NCBI GenBank assembly: GCA_933228675.1
Contig: OW121743.1
Coordinates: 11,305,464 to 11,369,463 of the forward strand
DNA: 64,000 nucleotides
DNA from: Stomorhina lunata
Lineage: Eukaryota > Arthropoda > Insecta > Diptera > Rhiniidae
Reading direction: 5' to 3'
Below are positions 40,830 through 52,173 of this stretch, one piece after another. The position numbers and the translations under genes are program-made. The number at the start of each line of letters is the position of its first letter. The stretch's first letter is position 1. The notes beneath the pieces were generated by a model, which did not search any database, was not told the origin of the DNA, and saw nothing but the letters and a program-made list of their open reading frames with translations.

Positions 40830-42710
40830 GTACATGACTCCGGTATATTCAGCTTCTTTCACCCATATCTCCTAAACTACTATACCGATTGTTATAGTCG
40901 GCCTGTGCTAAATTATACAAGTGTTCCAAAAGAAATAAATAATTTTGCAAAAACAGTTTTCATATTTGGTGCAATAACTCACAAACTGGTCGCCCGATTT
41001 TGGCTCTAAATACGTTTTATGTTGACCCTGACACCGACTCTACCCAATCTGGTAGCACAATCTAATCATCCATGGAATCAAGATAATACTGTTAAGAATT
41101 CTATGACCTAAAAAGACTAATCATTATCAAGAGGAACTAAGTCAAAGGCCTTAAGCTGTCAGTATATGACTTCGGTATATTCAGCTTCTTTCACCTATAT
41201 CTCTAAAACTACTATTCCGATTGACTTAATCGACTTGTGGTAGATCATATCAGTGTTCAAAAAAAATTAGCTTTGCAAAAATCGTCCTTATGTTTCGAGT
41301 CAATAACTCACGAACTGACTGACCTATTTTGACTTTAAATAAGATTTATATTAAGTCTTACGCCAACTTTGCCTAATCTCGAAGAATAATGGAATTTAGT
41401 CAACATAAAGTTACTAAGAACTCTATGTCCTAGAAAGACTAGCCATTATCCAAAGTAACCAAGTCAAAGCCTTGCATTGTTCAGTATATGATTTCGGTTT
41501 ATACATATTGCCTATATCTCAAAAACTACTATACCGATTGATACTAAATAATATAGGAGTTCAGAAAGAATGGATTTTTACTAAAATCGTCTTAATGTTT
41601 TGGACGATAACTCACAAACTGACTGACCGATCTAGTCATAGTCTTATCATGGTCTTGTCATAGTTTTGTAATTAATAAATTATATATTTTGTATAAATAA
41701 TTCAACAAAATTTGTACCGCCTAATTCAAAAATGAATTGTAACGTTATCAAAGGCTTTTCCAGTTATAGGTCTTGAATTTTTCAGAATATGATTTCGGTA
41801 TATACAGATTCTGTTGCCTATATCTCAAAAACTACTATACCGATTGCTTAAACTAATCAGCTTATACTAAATAATATAAGAGTTCAGAAAAAACGGATTT
41901 TTGCTAAAATCGTCTTAATGTTTTGGACGATAACTCACAAACTGACTGACCGATCTAGTCATAGTGTAATCATGGTCGTAATTAATAAATTATATATTTT
42001 GTATAAATAATTCAACAAAATTTTTACCGCCTAATTCAAAAATGAATTGCAACGTTATCAAAGGCTTTTTCAGTTAAAGGTCTTGAATTTTTCAGAATAT
42101 GATTTCGGTTTATACAGATTCTGTTGTCTATATCTCAAAAACGACCATACCGATTGCTTGAACTAATCAGCTTATACTAAATAATATAAGAGTTCAGAAA
42201 AAACGGATTTTTCGTCTTAATGTTTTGGACGATAACTCACAAACTGACTGACCGATCTAGTCATAGTCTAATCACGGTCTTGTCATAGTTTTGTAATTAA
42301 TAATTTCTATATTTTGTATAAATAATTCAACAAAATTTGTACCGCCTAATTCAAAAATGAATTGTAACGTTATCAAAGGCTTTTTCAGTTAAAGGTCTTG
42401 ATTTGTTCAGTATATGATTTCGGTATATACAGATTCTGTTGCCTATATCTCAAAAACTACTATACCGATTGATGGAACTAATCAGCTTATACTAAATAAT
42501 TTAAGAGTTCAGAAAAAACGGATTTTTACTAAAATCATCTTAATGTTTTGGACGATAACTCACAAACTGACTGACCGATCTGGTCATAGTCTAATCATAG
42601 TCTTGTCATAGTTTTGTAATTAATAATTTCTATATTTTGTATAAATCAACAAAATTTGTACCGCCTAATTCAAAAATAAATTGTAACGTTATCAAAGGCT
42701 TTTTGAGATA
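40830..42710. repeat. ~310-bp tandem repeat, about six copies
   Basis: Copies begin near 40850, 41170, 41485, 41787, 42097 and 42413, marked by ATATGATTTCGGTATATACA, CTACTATACCGATTG and AACTCACAAACTGACTGACC. The last four are close to each other; the first two are much more diverged. Spacing among the last four is about 302-316 bp. Small frames at 41472-41663 and 42414-42611 are the same repeat translated twice, not genes. Confidence 0.85.
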
Positions 42711-42725
42711 TTTTATTTCGAAAAT

Positions 42726-42731
42726 TTTATT
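42726..42731 (-). terminator. Poly(A) signal of lectin gene A
   Basis: AATAAA on the minus strand, 32 nt after the stop codon at 42763. A second AATAAA lies just downstream. The short 3' UTR is normal for small fly secreted-protein genes. Confidence 0.6.
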
Positions 42732-42762
42732 TATAAGTTTCATTTTTCTTCATCTTCATTTT

Positions 42763-43427
42763 TCAAAATACAGTGACAAGTATAGATTTAGGCTTCTCCC
42801 GTTCACAGACATAATAGGCCTGTCCATTGCAAATCCAATCATTCATTTGATATTTGGGATTCTGATACCACAAATGAACGCAATTTTCTTTACCTCCATT
42901 ATTATCCGGTTGGCCTGTGGACCAATCGGCATAGCCGATACGTTCGCCAGTACCATACCAATGGAAATCGCCCTCTGAGTCTAAATCCGAACCAGACAAC
43001 CACCACCAACGATCCAGGGGATATTTGCCTATTAAATAGTCCGATAAGGTGGCCAATTCATTCTTGGTGTCAAACGAGGCCAGAAAGCCACCCAGAGAGC
43101 GGCAAATCAATGAAGCTTTATACCAAGTTACCTATAGAGTAAGAGATTTATAATAAAAAACTTGTTTTTTGTAAAGGGGCTTGGAAGTACCTTGCTTTGA
43201 CCAAAATGATATAACTTATTGCCCACCTCAACAAAGGGGTGTATGTTGATATCTTTGGGAAACCCTGTAAATATGTAGATTAAAAGTTTATTAAGTTATG
43301 GTTTTAGGTAAAAATCTTTCATTTTTATACCATCCAAAATAGTCGAAGACACTTGGGGCGTATGTGAGCCCAATGTTATTGAAACTACACTTAAAACTGA
43401 ACAGATTTTTAAAATATTGCACCACAT
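42763..43427 (-). CDS. Secreted C-type lectin A (three exons)
   Basis: Exons on the minus strand: 43427-43331, 43264-43191 and 43131-42763; introns of 66 and 59 nt, all GT-AG, reading phase kept, giving 179 aa. I chose the ATG at 43427 over an in-frame ATG at 43478 because the latter lies ahead of the predicted transcription start. Residues 1-20 (MWCNILKICSVLSVVSITLG) form a signal peptide, so the product is probably secreted. The rest is one C-type lectin domain: GNKLYHFGQSKVTWYKA, CRSLGG, WWWLSGSD, QPDN, ENCVHLW, NDWIC and YYVCE, with the four canonical cysteines. QPD is the galactose-type sugar-binding motif and ND before W completes the calcium site. Insect single-domain lectins of this type act in immunity, gut or reproductive secretions; which applies here cannot be told. 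It is 70-80% similar by eye to the paralogue upstream. Confidence 0.93.
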
Positions 43428-43468
43428 TTTCTTTTCGAATCCACTCAACTGAGATAAGGTTGACTTCA

Positions 43469-43503
43469 AAATGACCATAAAATCTTACGAACTTTCTTTT
43501 ATA
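43469..43503 (-). promoter_or_regulatory. Core promoter of lectin gene A
   Basis: TATAAA at 43503-43498 and an arthropod initiator TCATTT at 43474-43469, with 31 nt from the first T of TATA to the initiator A. The same pair at the same distance is found at the paralogue. It implies a 5' UTR of about 45 nt before the ATG at 43427. Confidence 0.7.
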
Positions 43504-44090
43504 TGCAAAAGTGATCTTAAGTTTTATCTGGTTTTACCCATTTAACAGAAGTAGGGGACTTTTTTCGAGAGACAGCTGACAAATTGGGTTTTTATATATT
43601 CCGTATATAAATATTTGGGTAAATAAAATATTCAGTTTCTGATTCATTGTTATTATGATCAGACAAATATCATATTTTTATCTTATCAATCTTTTTACGG
43701 GGAACCCCCTTTAAAATGTATAATCTTGAAATAATATTTAGTCTTTTGCCTATAAAGAGATGGATCTTTTACGTATAAAGATAATTAATTGCTTTGCTAT
43801 TGATTTAAAGAAATTTATGACTCACAAACAAAAGTATCTTGAATATTGTGGACCTTCCTTAATTTTTTTGAAAAAAATGGGATTTATTTAACAAAATTGG
43901 GCATTTTCACGTTTTTTTGTAATAAAATCACTATTTTTCAATGGATTTTCTTAATATACGACTTATTTTATGTGGAATATTCATGGTTTTATGATCATTG
44001 AGTAATAATGTTATAATTTCATCATTTTCGATTTTTTAGGAATTTTCAAAAAGTTAAAATTTTTGGATTTTGCAAAAAAAAAATATTTAA
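43504..44090. other. Upstream flank of lectin A
   Basis: The part up to about 43760 resembles the region upstream of lectin B (47690-47960): both contain TAAAACTTAAG near the TATA box and a GGGGAA(C/T)CCCC block. It therefore belongs to the duplicated unit. The remainder is AT-rich and leads into array 6. Confidence 0.6.
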
Positions 44091-46850
44091 TTCATTATGA
44101 AAAAATTTTCTTTAGAAAATTTTTCATTATGAAAAAAATTTCTTTAGAAAATTTTTCATTATGAAAAAAATTTCTTTAGAAAATTTTTCATTATGAAAAA
44201 ATTTCTGTAGAAAATTTTTCATTATGAAAAAATTTCTTTAGAAAATTTTTTATTATGAAAAAATTTCTTTAGAAAATTTTTCATTATGAAAAAATTTCTT
44301 TAGAAAATTTTTCATTATGAAAAAATTTCTTTAGAAAATTTTTCATTATGAAAAAATTTCTTTAGAAAATTTTTCATTATGAAAAAATTTCTTTAGAAAA
44401 TTTTTCATTATGAAAAAATTTCTTTAGAAAATTTTTCATTATGAAAAAATTTCTTTAGAAAATTTTTCATTATGAAAAAATTTCTTTAGAAAATTTTTCA
44501 TTATGAAAAAATTTCTTTAGAAAATTTTTCTTTATGAAAAAATTTCTTTAGAAAATTTTTCATTATGAAAAAATTTCTTTAGAAAATTTTTCATTATGAA
44601 AAAATTTCTTTAGAAAATTTTTCATTATGAAAAAATTTCTTTAGAAAATTTTTCATTATGACAAAATTTCTTTAGAAAATTTTTCATTATGAAAAAATTT
44701 CTTTAGAAAATTTTTCATTATGAAAAAACTTCATTAGAAAATTTTTTATTATGAAAAAATTTCTTTAGAAAATTTTTCATTATGAAAAAATTTCTTTACA
44801 AAAATTTTCACTATGAAAATATTTATTTAGAAAATTTTTCATTATTAAAAAAATTTCATTAAAAAATTTTTCATTGTGAAAAAATTTCTTTAGAAAATTT
44901 TTCATTATGAAAAAATTTCTTTAGAAAATTTTTCATTATGAAAAAATTTCTTTAGAAAATTTTTCATTATGAAAAATTTCTTTAGAAAATTTTTCATTAT
45001 GAAAAAATTTCTTTAGAAAATTTTTCATTATGAAAAAATTTCTTTAGAAAATTTTTCGTTATGAAAAAATTTCTTTAGAAAATTTTTCATTATGAAAAAA
45101 TTTCTTTAGAAAATTTTTCATTATGAAAAAATTTCTTTAGAAAATTTTTCATTATGAAAAAATTTCTTTAGAAAATTTTTCATTATGAAAAAATTTCTTT
45201 AGAAAATTTTTCATTATGAAAAAATTTCTTTAGAAAATTTTTCATTATGAAAAAATTTCTTTAGAAAATTTTTCATTATGAAAAAATTTCTTTAGAAAAT
45301 TTTTCATTATGAAAAAATTTCTTTAGAAAATTTTTCATTATGAAAAAATTTCTTTAGAAAATTTTTCATTATGAAATAATTTCTTTAGAAAATTTTTCAT
45401 TATGAAAAAATTTCTTTAGAAAATTTTTCATTATGAAAAAATTTCCTTAGAAAATTTTTCATTATGAAAAAATTTCTTTAGAAAATTTTTCATTATGAAA
45501 AAATTTCTTTAGAAAATTTTTCATTATGAAAAAATTTCTTTAGAAAATTTTTCATTATGAAAAAAATTCTTTAGAAAATTTTTCATTATAAAAAAATTTC
45601 TTTAGAAAATTTTTCATTATGAAAAAATTTCTTTAGAAAACTTTTCATTATGAAAAAATTTCTATAGAAAATTTTTCATTATGATCAAATTTCTTTAGAA
45701 AATTTTTCATTGTGAAAAAATTTCTTTAGAAAATTTTTCATTATGAAAAAATTCTTTAGAAAATTTTTCATTATGAAAAAATTTCTTTAGAAAATTTTTC
45801 ATTATGAAAAAATTTCTTTAGAAAATTTTTCATTGTGAAAAAATTTCTTTAGAAAATTTTTCATTGTGAAAAAATTTCTTTAGAAAATTTTTCATTATGA
45901 AAAAATTCTTTAGAAAATTTTTCATTATGAAAAAATTTCTTTAGAAAATTTTTCATTATGAAAAAATTTCTTTAGAAAATTTTTCATTGTGAAAAAATTT
46001 CTTTAGAAAATTTTTCATTGTGAAAAAATTTCTTTAGAAAATTTTTCATTATGAAAAAATTCTTTAGAAAATTTTTCATTATGAAAAAATTTCTTTAGAA
46101 AATTTTTCATTATGAAAAAATTTCTTTAGAAAATTTTTCATTATGAAAAAATTTCTTTAGAAAATTTTTCATTATGAAAAAATTTCTTTAGAAAATTTTT
46201 CATTATGAAAAATTTCCTTAAAAAATTTTCATTATAAAAAAATTTCTTTAGAAAATTTTTCATTATGAAAAAATTTCTTTAGAAAATTTTTCATTATGAA
46301 AAATTTCTTTAGAAAATTTTTCATTGTGAAAAAATTTCTTTAGAAAATTTTTCATTATGAAAAAATTTCTTTAGAAAATTTTTCATTATGAAAAAATTTC
46401 ATTTGAAAATTTTTCATTATGAAAAAATTTCTTTAGAAAATTTTTCATTATGAAAAAATTTCTTTAGAAAATTTTTCATTATGAAAAAATTTCTTTAGAA
46501 AATTTTTCATTATGAAAAAATTTCTTTAGAAAATTTTTCATTATGAAAAAATTTCTTTAGAAAATTTTTCATTATGAAAAAATTTCTTTAGAAAATTTTT
46601 CATTATGAAAAAATTTCTTTAGAAAATTTTTCATTATGAAAAAATTTCTTTAGAAAATTTTTCATTATGAAAAAATTTCTTTAGAAAATTTTTCATTATG
46701 ACAAAATTTCTTTAGAAAATTTTTCATTATGAAAAAATTTCTTTAGAAAATTTTTCATTATGAAAAAACTTCATTAGAAAATTTTTCATTATGAAAAAAT
46801 TTCTTTAGAAAATTTTTCATTATGAAAAAATTTCTTTAGAAAATTTTTTT
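44091..46850. repeat. 31-bp minisatellite array 6 (CATTATG/CTTTAG)
   Basis: About 89 units of TTTCATTATGAAAAAA plus TTTCTTTAGAAAA, period 31 bp, very uniform. Variants (CATTGTG, a 30-bp unit with AAAAAATTC, ACAAAATTT, ACTTCATTAG) recur in the same order at distant places. It fills the whole space between the two lectin genes. Confidence 0.96.
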
Positions 46851-46904
46851 ATAAGCATATTTTATTTTAAATATAAGTAGGTAATAAATTAAAATTTTAT
46901 AGTT

Positions 46905-46910
46905 TTTATT
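46905..46910 (-). terminator. Poly(A) signal of lectin gene B
   Basis: AATAAA on the minus strand 23 nt after the stop codon at 46933, only about 55 bp before the minisatellite array begins. Confidence 0.55.
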
Positions 46911-46932
46911 TTTTATATTATAAAGCTCAGTT

Positions 46933-47613
46933 TCAAAATACAGTGACAAGTATAGATTTAGGATTCTCCCTTTGACAGATATAATAGGCATTTTCATTGC
47001 ATATCCAATCATTCATTTGAAATGTATTATTCTGATGCCACAAATGAACGCAATTTTCATTACCTCCAATATTATCCGGTTGGTCGGCGGACCAACCGTC
47101 AAAGCAGATACGTTTACCCGTGTTATGCCAATAGAAGTCACCCTCTGAAATATAATCCGAACCAGATAACCACCACCAGCGATCAAGGGGATATTGAGCA
47201 ATCAAATAGTCTGACAAAGCGGTCAATTCTTCCTGGGTGTCAAGCGAGGCTAGAAAGCCATCTTCCAGGCGGCAACGTAAAAAAGCTTTGTACCAAGTCG
47301 ACTAGAGGGTTAGAGATTTTAGTAAAATCTTTTCTTTGTTAAAAAAAAAGGTTCTGAAGTACCTTGTATCTGCCGAAATGATATAATTTATTGCCCACCT
47401 TAACATAAGGGTATACTTTCATATCTTTGGGAAGCTCTGTAAATAATTATCAAACCTGAGTTTTGGAATTGACTAAATATCTTTAATATTTTTACCATCC
47501 AAACAGGTCGTAGTCACTTTAGGTGTCTTTAGATGTGATGGCCGTGTACGTAAGGCCCATGTTATTGAAATTACACTTAAAATTGAACAGATTTTCAAAA
47601 TATTACACCACAT
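46933..47613 (-). CDS. Secreted C-type lectin B (three exons)
   Basis: Exons on the minus strand: 47613-47496, 47436-47363 and 47301-46933; introns of 59 and 61 nt, GT-AG, giving 186 aa. Exons 2 and 3 have exactly the lengths of those in lectin A (74 and 369 nt); exon 1 is 21 nt longer. Signal peptide MWCNILKICSILSVISITWA, then a linker (RPSHLKTPKVTTT) absent from A, then one C-type lectin domain: GNKLYHFGRYK, STWYKAFLRC, WWWLSGSD, QPDN, ENCVHLW, NDWIC and YYICQ. QPD predicts galactose-type binding. Compared with A it has an extra cysteine (RICFDGW), and GG in the usual CRSLGG position is changed to CRLEDG. It is the upstream member of a tandem pair, both transcribed leftward. No disruption is seen. 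Confidence 0.93.
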
Positions 47614-47654
47614 TCTGTCTTTGAATCCACTGAACTGAGATAAGGTTGCTATTA

Positions 47655-47689
47655 AAATGAAGATAAAATTTTCAAAAATTTTATTTATA
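47655..47689 (-). promoter_or_regulatory. Core promoter of lectin gene B
   Basis: TATAAA at 47689-47684 and initiator TCATTT at 47660-47655, with the initiator A 31 nt from the start of TATA, as in lectin A. The predicted 5' UTR before the ATG at 47613 is about 45 nt and retains CAACCTTATCTCAGTT as in gene A. Confidence 0.7.
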
Positions 47690-48375
47690 TACAAAAGTAA
47701 ACTTAAGTTTTATTTGGTATTTCCGTTGCCAGAAGTATTCGACCTTTTATATATTTTTTTAATAAAAGCTCATTAAAGCTCATTAATATTCTTTATATAT
47801 ACACTTTTTTGATCTCAAAAACTTACACACTTTGTCTTCTTTCAATCCTAAAACTAATCATATTTCTCACTGATCAAATTCTTATGGGGAATCCCCGCTA
47901 AAATGTGCAAGTTTGAATACAAAAGTTTTATTTAGTTACAAAGTGATATATTTTTTTTACATAGAAAAATGTCCAATTGCTTTATTAAATAGTTAAATAA
48001 ATTTAGAAATTGCCAAGAAAAAGAAATTTGAAATACAAAAATACGATTATAAAGAAATTTATTATAAAATATACAATAATATTAGATCGTAATCTCCAAA
48101 ATAAGACTATGACTAAAGCTATAATTCAAGTATGACAAGAACTTTGATTTATGCAAGGTTCGAAAAAACACTCTAAGGTACCGTACTCTACTAAGACAAG
48201 TTCCGTACAAAGTCACATACATAGCAAAGTGTTCAATTAAAGTATAGATACACTAAAATTGAAAAGTACCAGTTAAAATACACAAACTTTATCAAAATGA
48301 ACTTTCACGAAGTACACTAAAAATAACGTACTTCGTTATATTCTAAAAAGTACTTCATTTTAAAAGAATTTTGAA
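47690..48375. other. Upstream flank of lectin B and spacer
   Basis: The first 270 bp are partly conserved with the flank of lectin A. The rest is single-copy AT-rich DNA up to the 33-bp array. Confidence 0.5.
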
Positions 48376-50668
48376 CAATTTTGATATCGAAATTTTTTCT
48401 ACGGAAAAATTTTGATATCAAAATTTTTGTATGGAAAAATTTTGATATCAAAATTTTTTTCTATATAGAAAAATTTTGATATCAAAATTTTTTCTATATA
48501 GAAAAATTTTGATATCAAAATTTTTTCTATATAGAAAAATTTTGATATCAAAATTTTTTCTATATAGAAAAATTTTGATATCAAAATTTTTTCTATATAG
48601 AAAAATTTTGATATCAAAATTTTTTCTATATAGAAAAATTTTGATATCAAAATTTTTTCTATATAGAAAAATTTTTATATCAAAATTTTTTGTATATAGA
48701 AAAATTTTGATATCAAAATTGATTGTATATAGAAAAATTTTGATATCAAAATTAATTGTATATAGAAAAATTTTGATATCAAAATTTTTTCTGTATAGAA
48801 AAATTTTGATATCAAAATTTTGTCTATATAGAAAAATTTTGATATCAAAATTTTTTCTATATAGAAAAATTTTGATATCAAAATTTTTTCTATATAGAAA
48901 AATTTTGATATCAAAATTTTTTCTATATAGAAAAATTTTGATATCAAAATTTTTTCTATATAGAAAAATTTTGATATCAAAATTTTTTCTATATAGAAAA
49001 ATTTTGATATCAAAATTTTTTCTATATAGAAAACTTTTGATATCAAAATTTTTTCTATATAGAAAACTTTTGATATCAAAATTTTTTCTATATAGAAAAA
49101 TTTTGATATCAAAATTTTTTCTATATAGAAACATTTTGATATCAAAATTTTTTCTATATAGACAAATTTTGATATCAAAATTTTTTCTATATAGAAAAAT
49201 TTTGATATCAAAATTTTTTCTATATAGAAAAATTTTGATATCAAAATTTTTTCTATATAGAAAAATTTTGATATCAAAATTTTTTCTATATAGAAAAATT
49301 TTGATATCAAAATTTTTTCTATATAGAAAAATTTTTATATAGAAATTTTTTCTATAGAAAAATTTTGATATCAAAATTTTTTCTATAGAAAAATTTTGAT
49401 ATCAAAATTTTTTCTATATAGAAAAATTTTAGAAAAATTTTGATATCGAAATTTTTTCTATATAGAAAAATTTTGATATCAAAATTTTTTCTATATAGAA
49501 AAATTTTGATATCAAAATTTTTTCTATATAGAAAAATTTTGATATCAAAATTTTTTCTATATAGAAAAATTTTGATATCAAAATTTTTTCTATATAGAAA
49601 AATTTTGATATCAAAATTTTTTCTATATAGAAAAATTTTGATATCAAAATTTTTTCTATATAGAAAAATTTTAATATCAAAATTTTTTCTATATAGAAAA
49701 ATTTTGATATCAAAATTTTTTCTATATAGAAAAATTTTGATATCAAAATTTTTTCTATATAGAAAAATTTTGATATCAAAATTTTTTCTGTATAGAAAAA
49801 TTTTGATATCAAAATTTTTTCTATATAGAAAAATTTTGATATCAAAATTTTTTCTATATAGAAAAATTTTGATATCAAAATTTTTTCTATATAGAAAAAT
49901 TTTGATATCAAAATTTTTTCTATATAGAAAAATTTTGATATCAAAATTTTTCTATATAGAAAAAATTTTGATATCAAAATTTTTCTATATAGAAAAATTT
50001 TGATATCAAAATTTTTTCTATATAGAAAAATTTTGATATCAAAATTTTTTCTATATAGAAAAATTTTGATATCAAAATTTTTTTCTATATACAAAAATTT
50101 TGATATCAAAATATTTTCTATATAGAAAAATTTTGATATCGAAATTTTTTCTATATAGAAAAATTTAGATATCAAAATTTTTTCTATATAGAAAAATTTT
50201 GATATCAAAATTTTTTCTATATAGAAAAATTTTGATATCAAAATTTTTTCTATATAGAAAAATTTTGATATCGAAATTTTTTCTATATAGAAAAATTTTG
50301 ATATCAAAATTTTTTCTATATAGAAAAATTTTGATATCAAAATTTTTTCTATATAGAAAAATTTTGATATCAAAATTTTTTCTATATAGAAAAATTTTGA
50401 TATCAAAATTTTTTCTATATAGAAAAATTTTGATATCAAAATTTTTTCTATATAGAAAAATTTTGATATCGAAATTTTTTCTATATAGAAAAATTTTGAT
50501 ATCAAAATATTTTCTATATAGAAAAATTTTGATATCGAAATCTTTTCTATATAGAAAAATTTTGATATCAAAATTTTTTCTATAGAAAAATTTTGATATC
50601 TATAGAAAAGTTTTGATATCGAAAATTTTTTCTATAGAAAAATTTTGATATCGAAATTTTTTCTATAA
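48376..50668. repeat. 33-bp double-palindrome minisatellite array 7
   Basis: About 70 units, each with two perfect palindromes: TTTTGATATCAAAA (containing GATATC) and TTTTTCTATATAGAAAAA. The 33-bp period keeps frames open on both strands, giving 187-380 codon frames of an 11-residue repeat (KFFYIEKILIS). Edge units lack TA in the second core (CTATAG instead of CTATATAG), linking this unit to the other arrays. Confidence 0.96.
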
Positions 50669-51723
50669 ATAGTAAATGTATTTTTCATTCATTATGACTT
50701 ATTTTTTTAATTTATCTGTTCGCCTTCTTGAGGCTAATATCTGTCCTCTTTATAAGTTAAGCAATTAATCTTATTTGCCCTGTTATCATTTAACCAAGTG
50801 TATAAAGTTTCTTCTCTTGAAAATATTGTTTTTCTATATCTCAATTAGTGACGCCCATTATAGAAATTCTTCGGAATTAATTGTCTCATTTTGAGACAAA
50901 AAAAAACTTTTTCTCTAGTTCTTAACTAATTAGATCATAATGTAACTTGATTACTAATGACCTAAATCATCACTCATTTGGGTCCATGTATGACATGTAA
51001 GTGGAATTTCTAATACATAAAGATAATGATTTTACTTTCAAATACTAACAGAAATATTGGTTAAGTGAACAAGTTAATTCTTGTTAAAGAAAATAAAATT
51101 TAAGTAGTAATTAACTTTGCCCTTAACCAATAATTCCTATTATTTTCTTATAGATTTACCCCGGGTCATTAAATTCGATTATTACCACAATATTGGACCA
51201 TTGTTTTTCTTTGCCTGTTCTCTATGTGGCCTTCATATATCGTTATTGTTAATGGGTTTTAGTCTTTAGATGTTTTTACTTCTTCTAGATGTTGTTGCTG
51301 CTGCTGCTGTTTATTCGAAAGTTTTTCTTCCATTACATTTAGTTTTTCCCATACATTTTCTTGTGAACTATGAAATTTTGTTTTTCTTTTTCAGGGCCTA
51401 GAGCTTTGTCATAATGTCTGGTAAATAGAAAAAAAGTACATATTGTATGCAGCTACAAGAAGTACCAAAAGTACTCATCTAGATGAGTTTTTGTTTTGTT
51501 TCAGGGACCTTCAATTTCAGTAAATGAAAAGGATTCTTGTGTAGCAGAAAAAACAAAATATTAAGTTTTTTTTCTGTACAAGAAAAATAAAATAGAAGGA
51601 AATATGTTTTTAATAACGAGATGGTAAAGCTATTTTGGTTGTAGGCTGTGTTGTTTTACTGTGCAGATAAGGGGAAGGATAGCGCTGAAAGGGATATAGT
51701 GGTATTCTCAATAGTATTAGTAT
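50669..51723. other. Single-copy AT-rich DNA
   Basis: A short CTG/CTGTTG run is at about 51290-51310. No reading frame or transposon is supported. Confidence 0.45.
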
Positions 51724-51966
51724 TAGAAAAGTTGACAGTGGGAAGAGTTTACTATAGAAAAGTTGATGTTGGGAGTTGGTTTTCTATAGAAAAGTTGATG
51801 TTGGGAGTTGGTTTTCTATAGAAAAGTTGATGTTGGGAGTTGGTTTTCTATAGAAAAGTTGACGTTGGGAGTGGGTTTTCTTTAGAAAAGTTGACGTTGG
51901 GAGTTGGTTTTCTTTAGAAAAGTTGATGTTAGAACGGATTTTCTATCGAAAAGTTTGCGATAGAAA
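51724..51966. repeat. 32-bp minisatellite array 8
   Basis: About seven units: TTTTCTATAGAAAA followed by GTTGATGTTGGGAGTTGG, period 32 bp. It has the same palindrome as array 2 and the same first five linker bases (GTTGA), but a different remainder. Confidence 0.92.
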
Positions 51967-52173
51967 AGCAGTGTAAAGATATTTCTAGGTATTCTTTCTC
52001 TCATTTAATTTGTCTTATAACCCTCAACTCGTTTTAATATGTTTTAGCTTAAAACATTGCTATTAGAATGACAGAACATCAAGGATACTAAAGAAATGAA
52101 GTATCTTTATAAAAGAACACACACATCCATACATATGTACATCAGTTTGACACCTATACATAAATATATATAT

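Noticed and set aside
43296..43478. Lectin A starting at the upstream ATG (43478)
   Set aside because: It lies at or before the predicted transcription start, and the MWCN start gives a clean signal peptide shared with lectin B.
48448..50571. Long open frames (up to 380 codons) of an 11-residue repeat on both strands
   Set aside because: The 33-bp unit has no stop in several frames, so openness follows from arithmetic; no start context, splice signal or non-repeat domain is attached.
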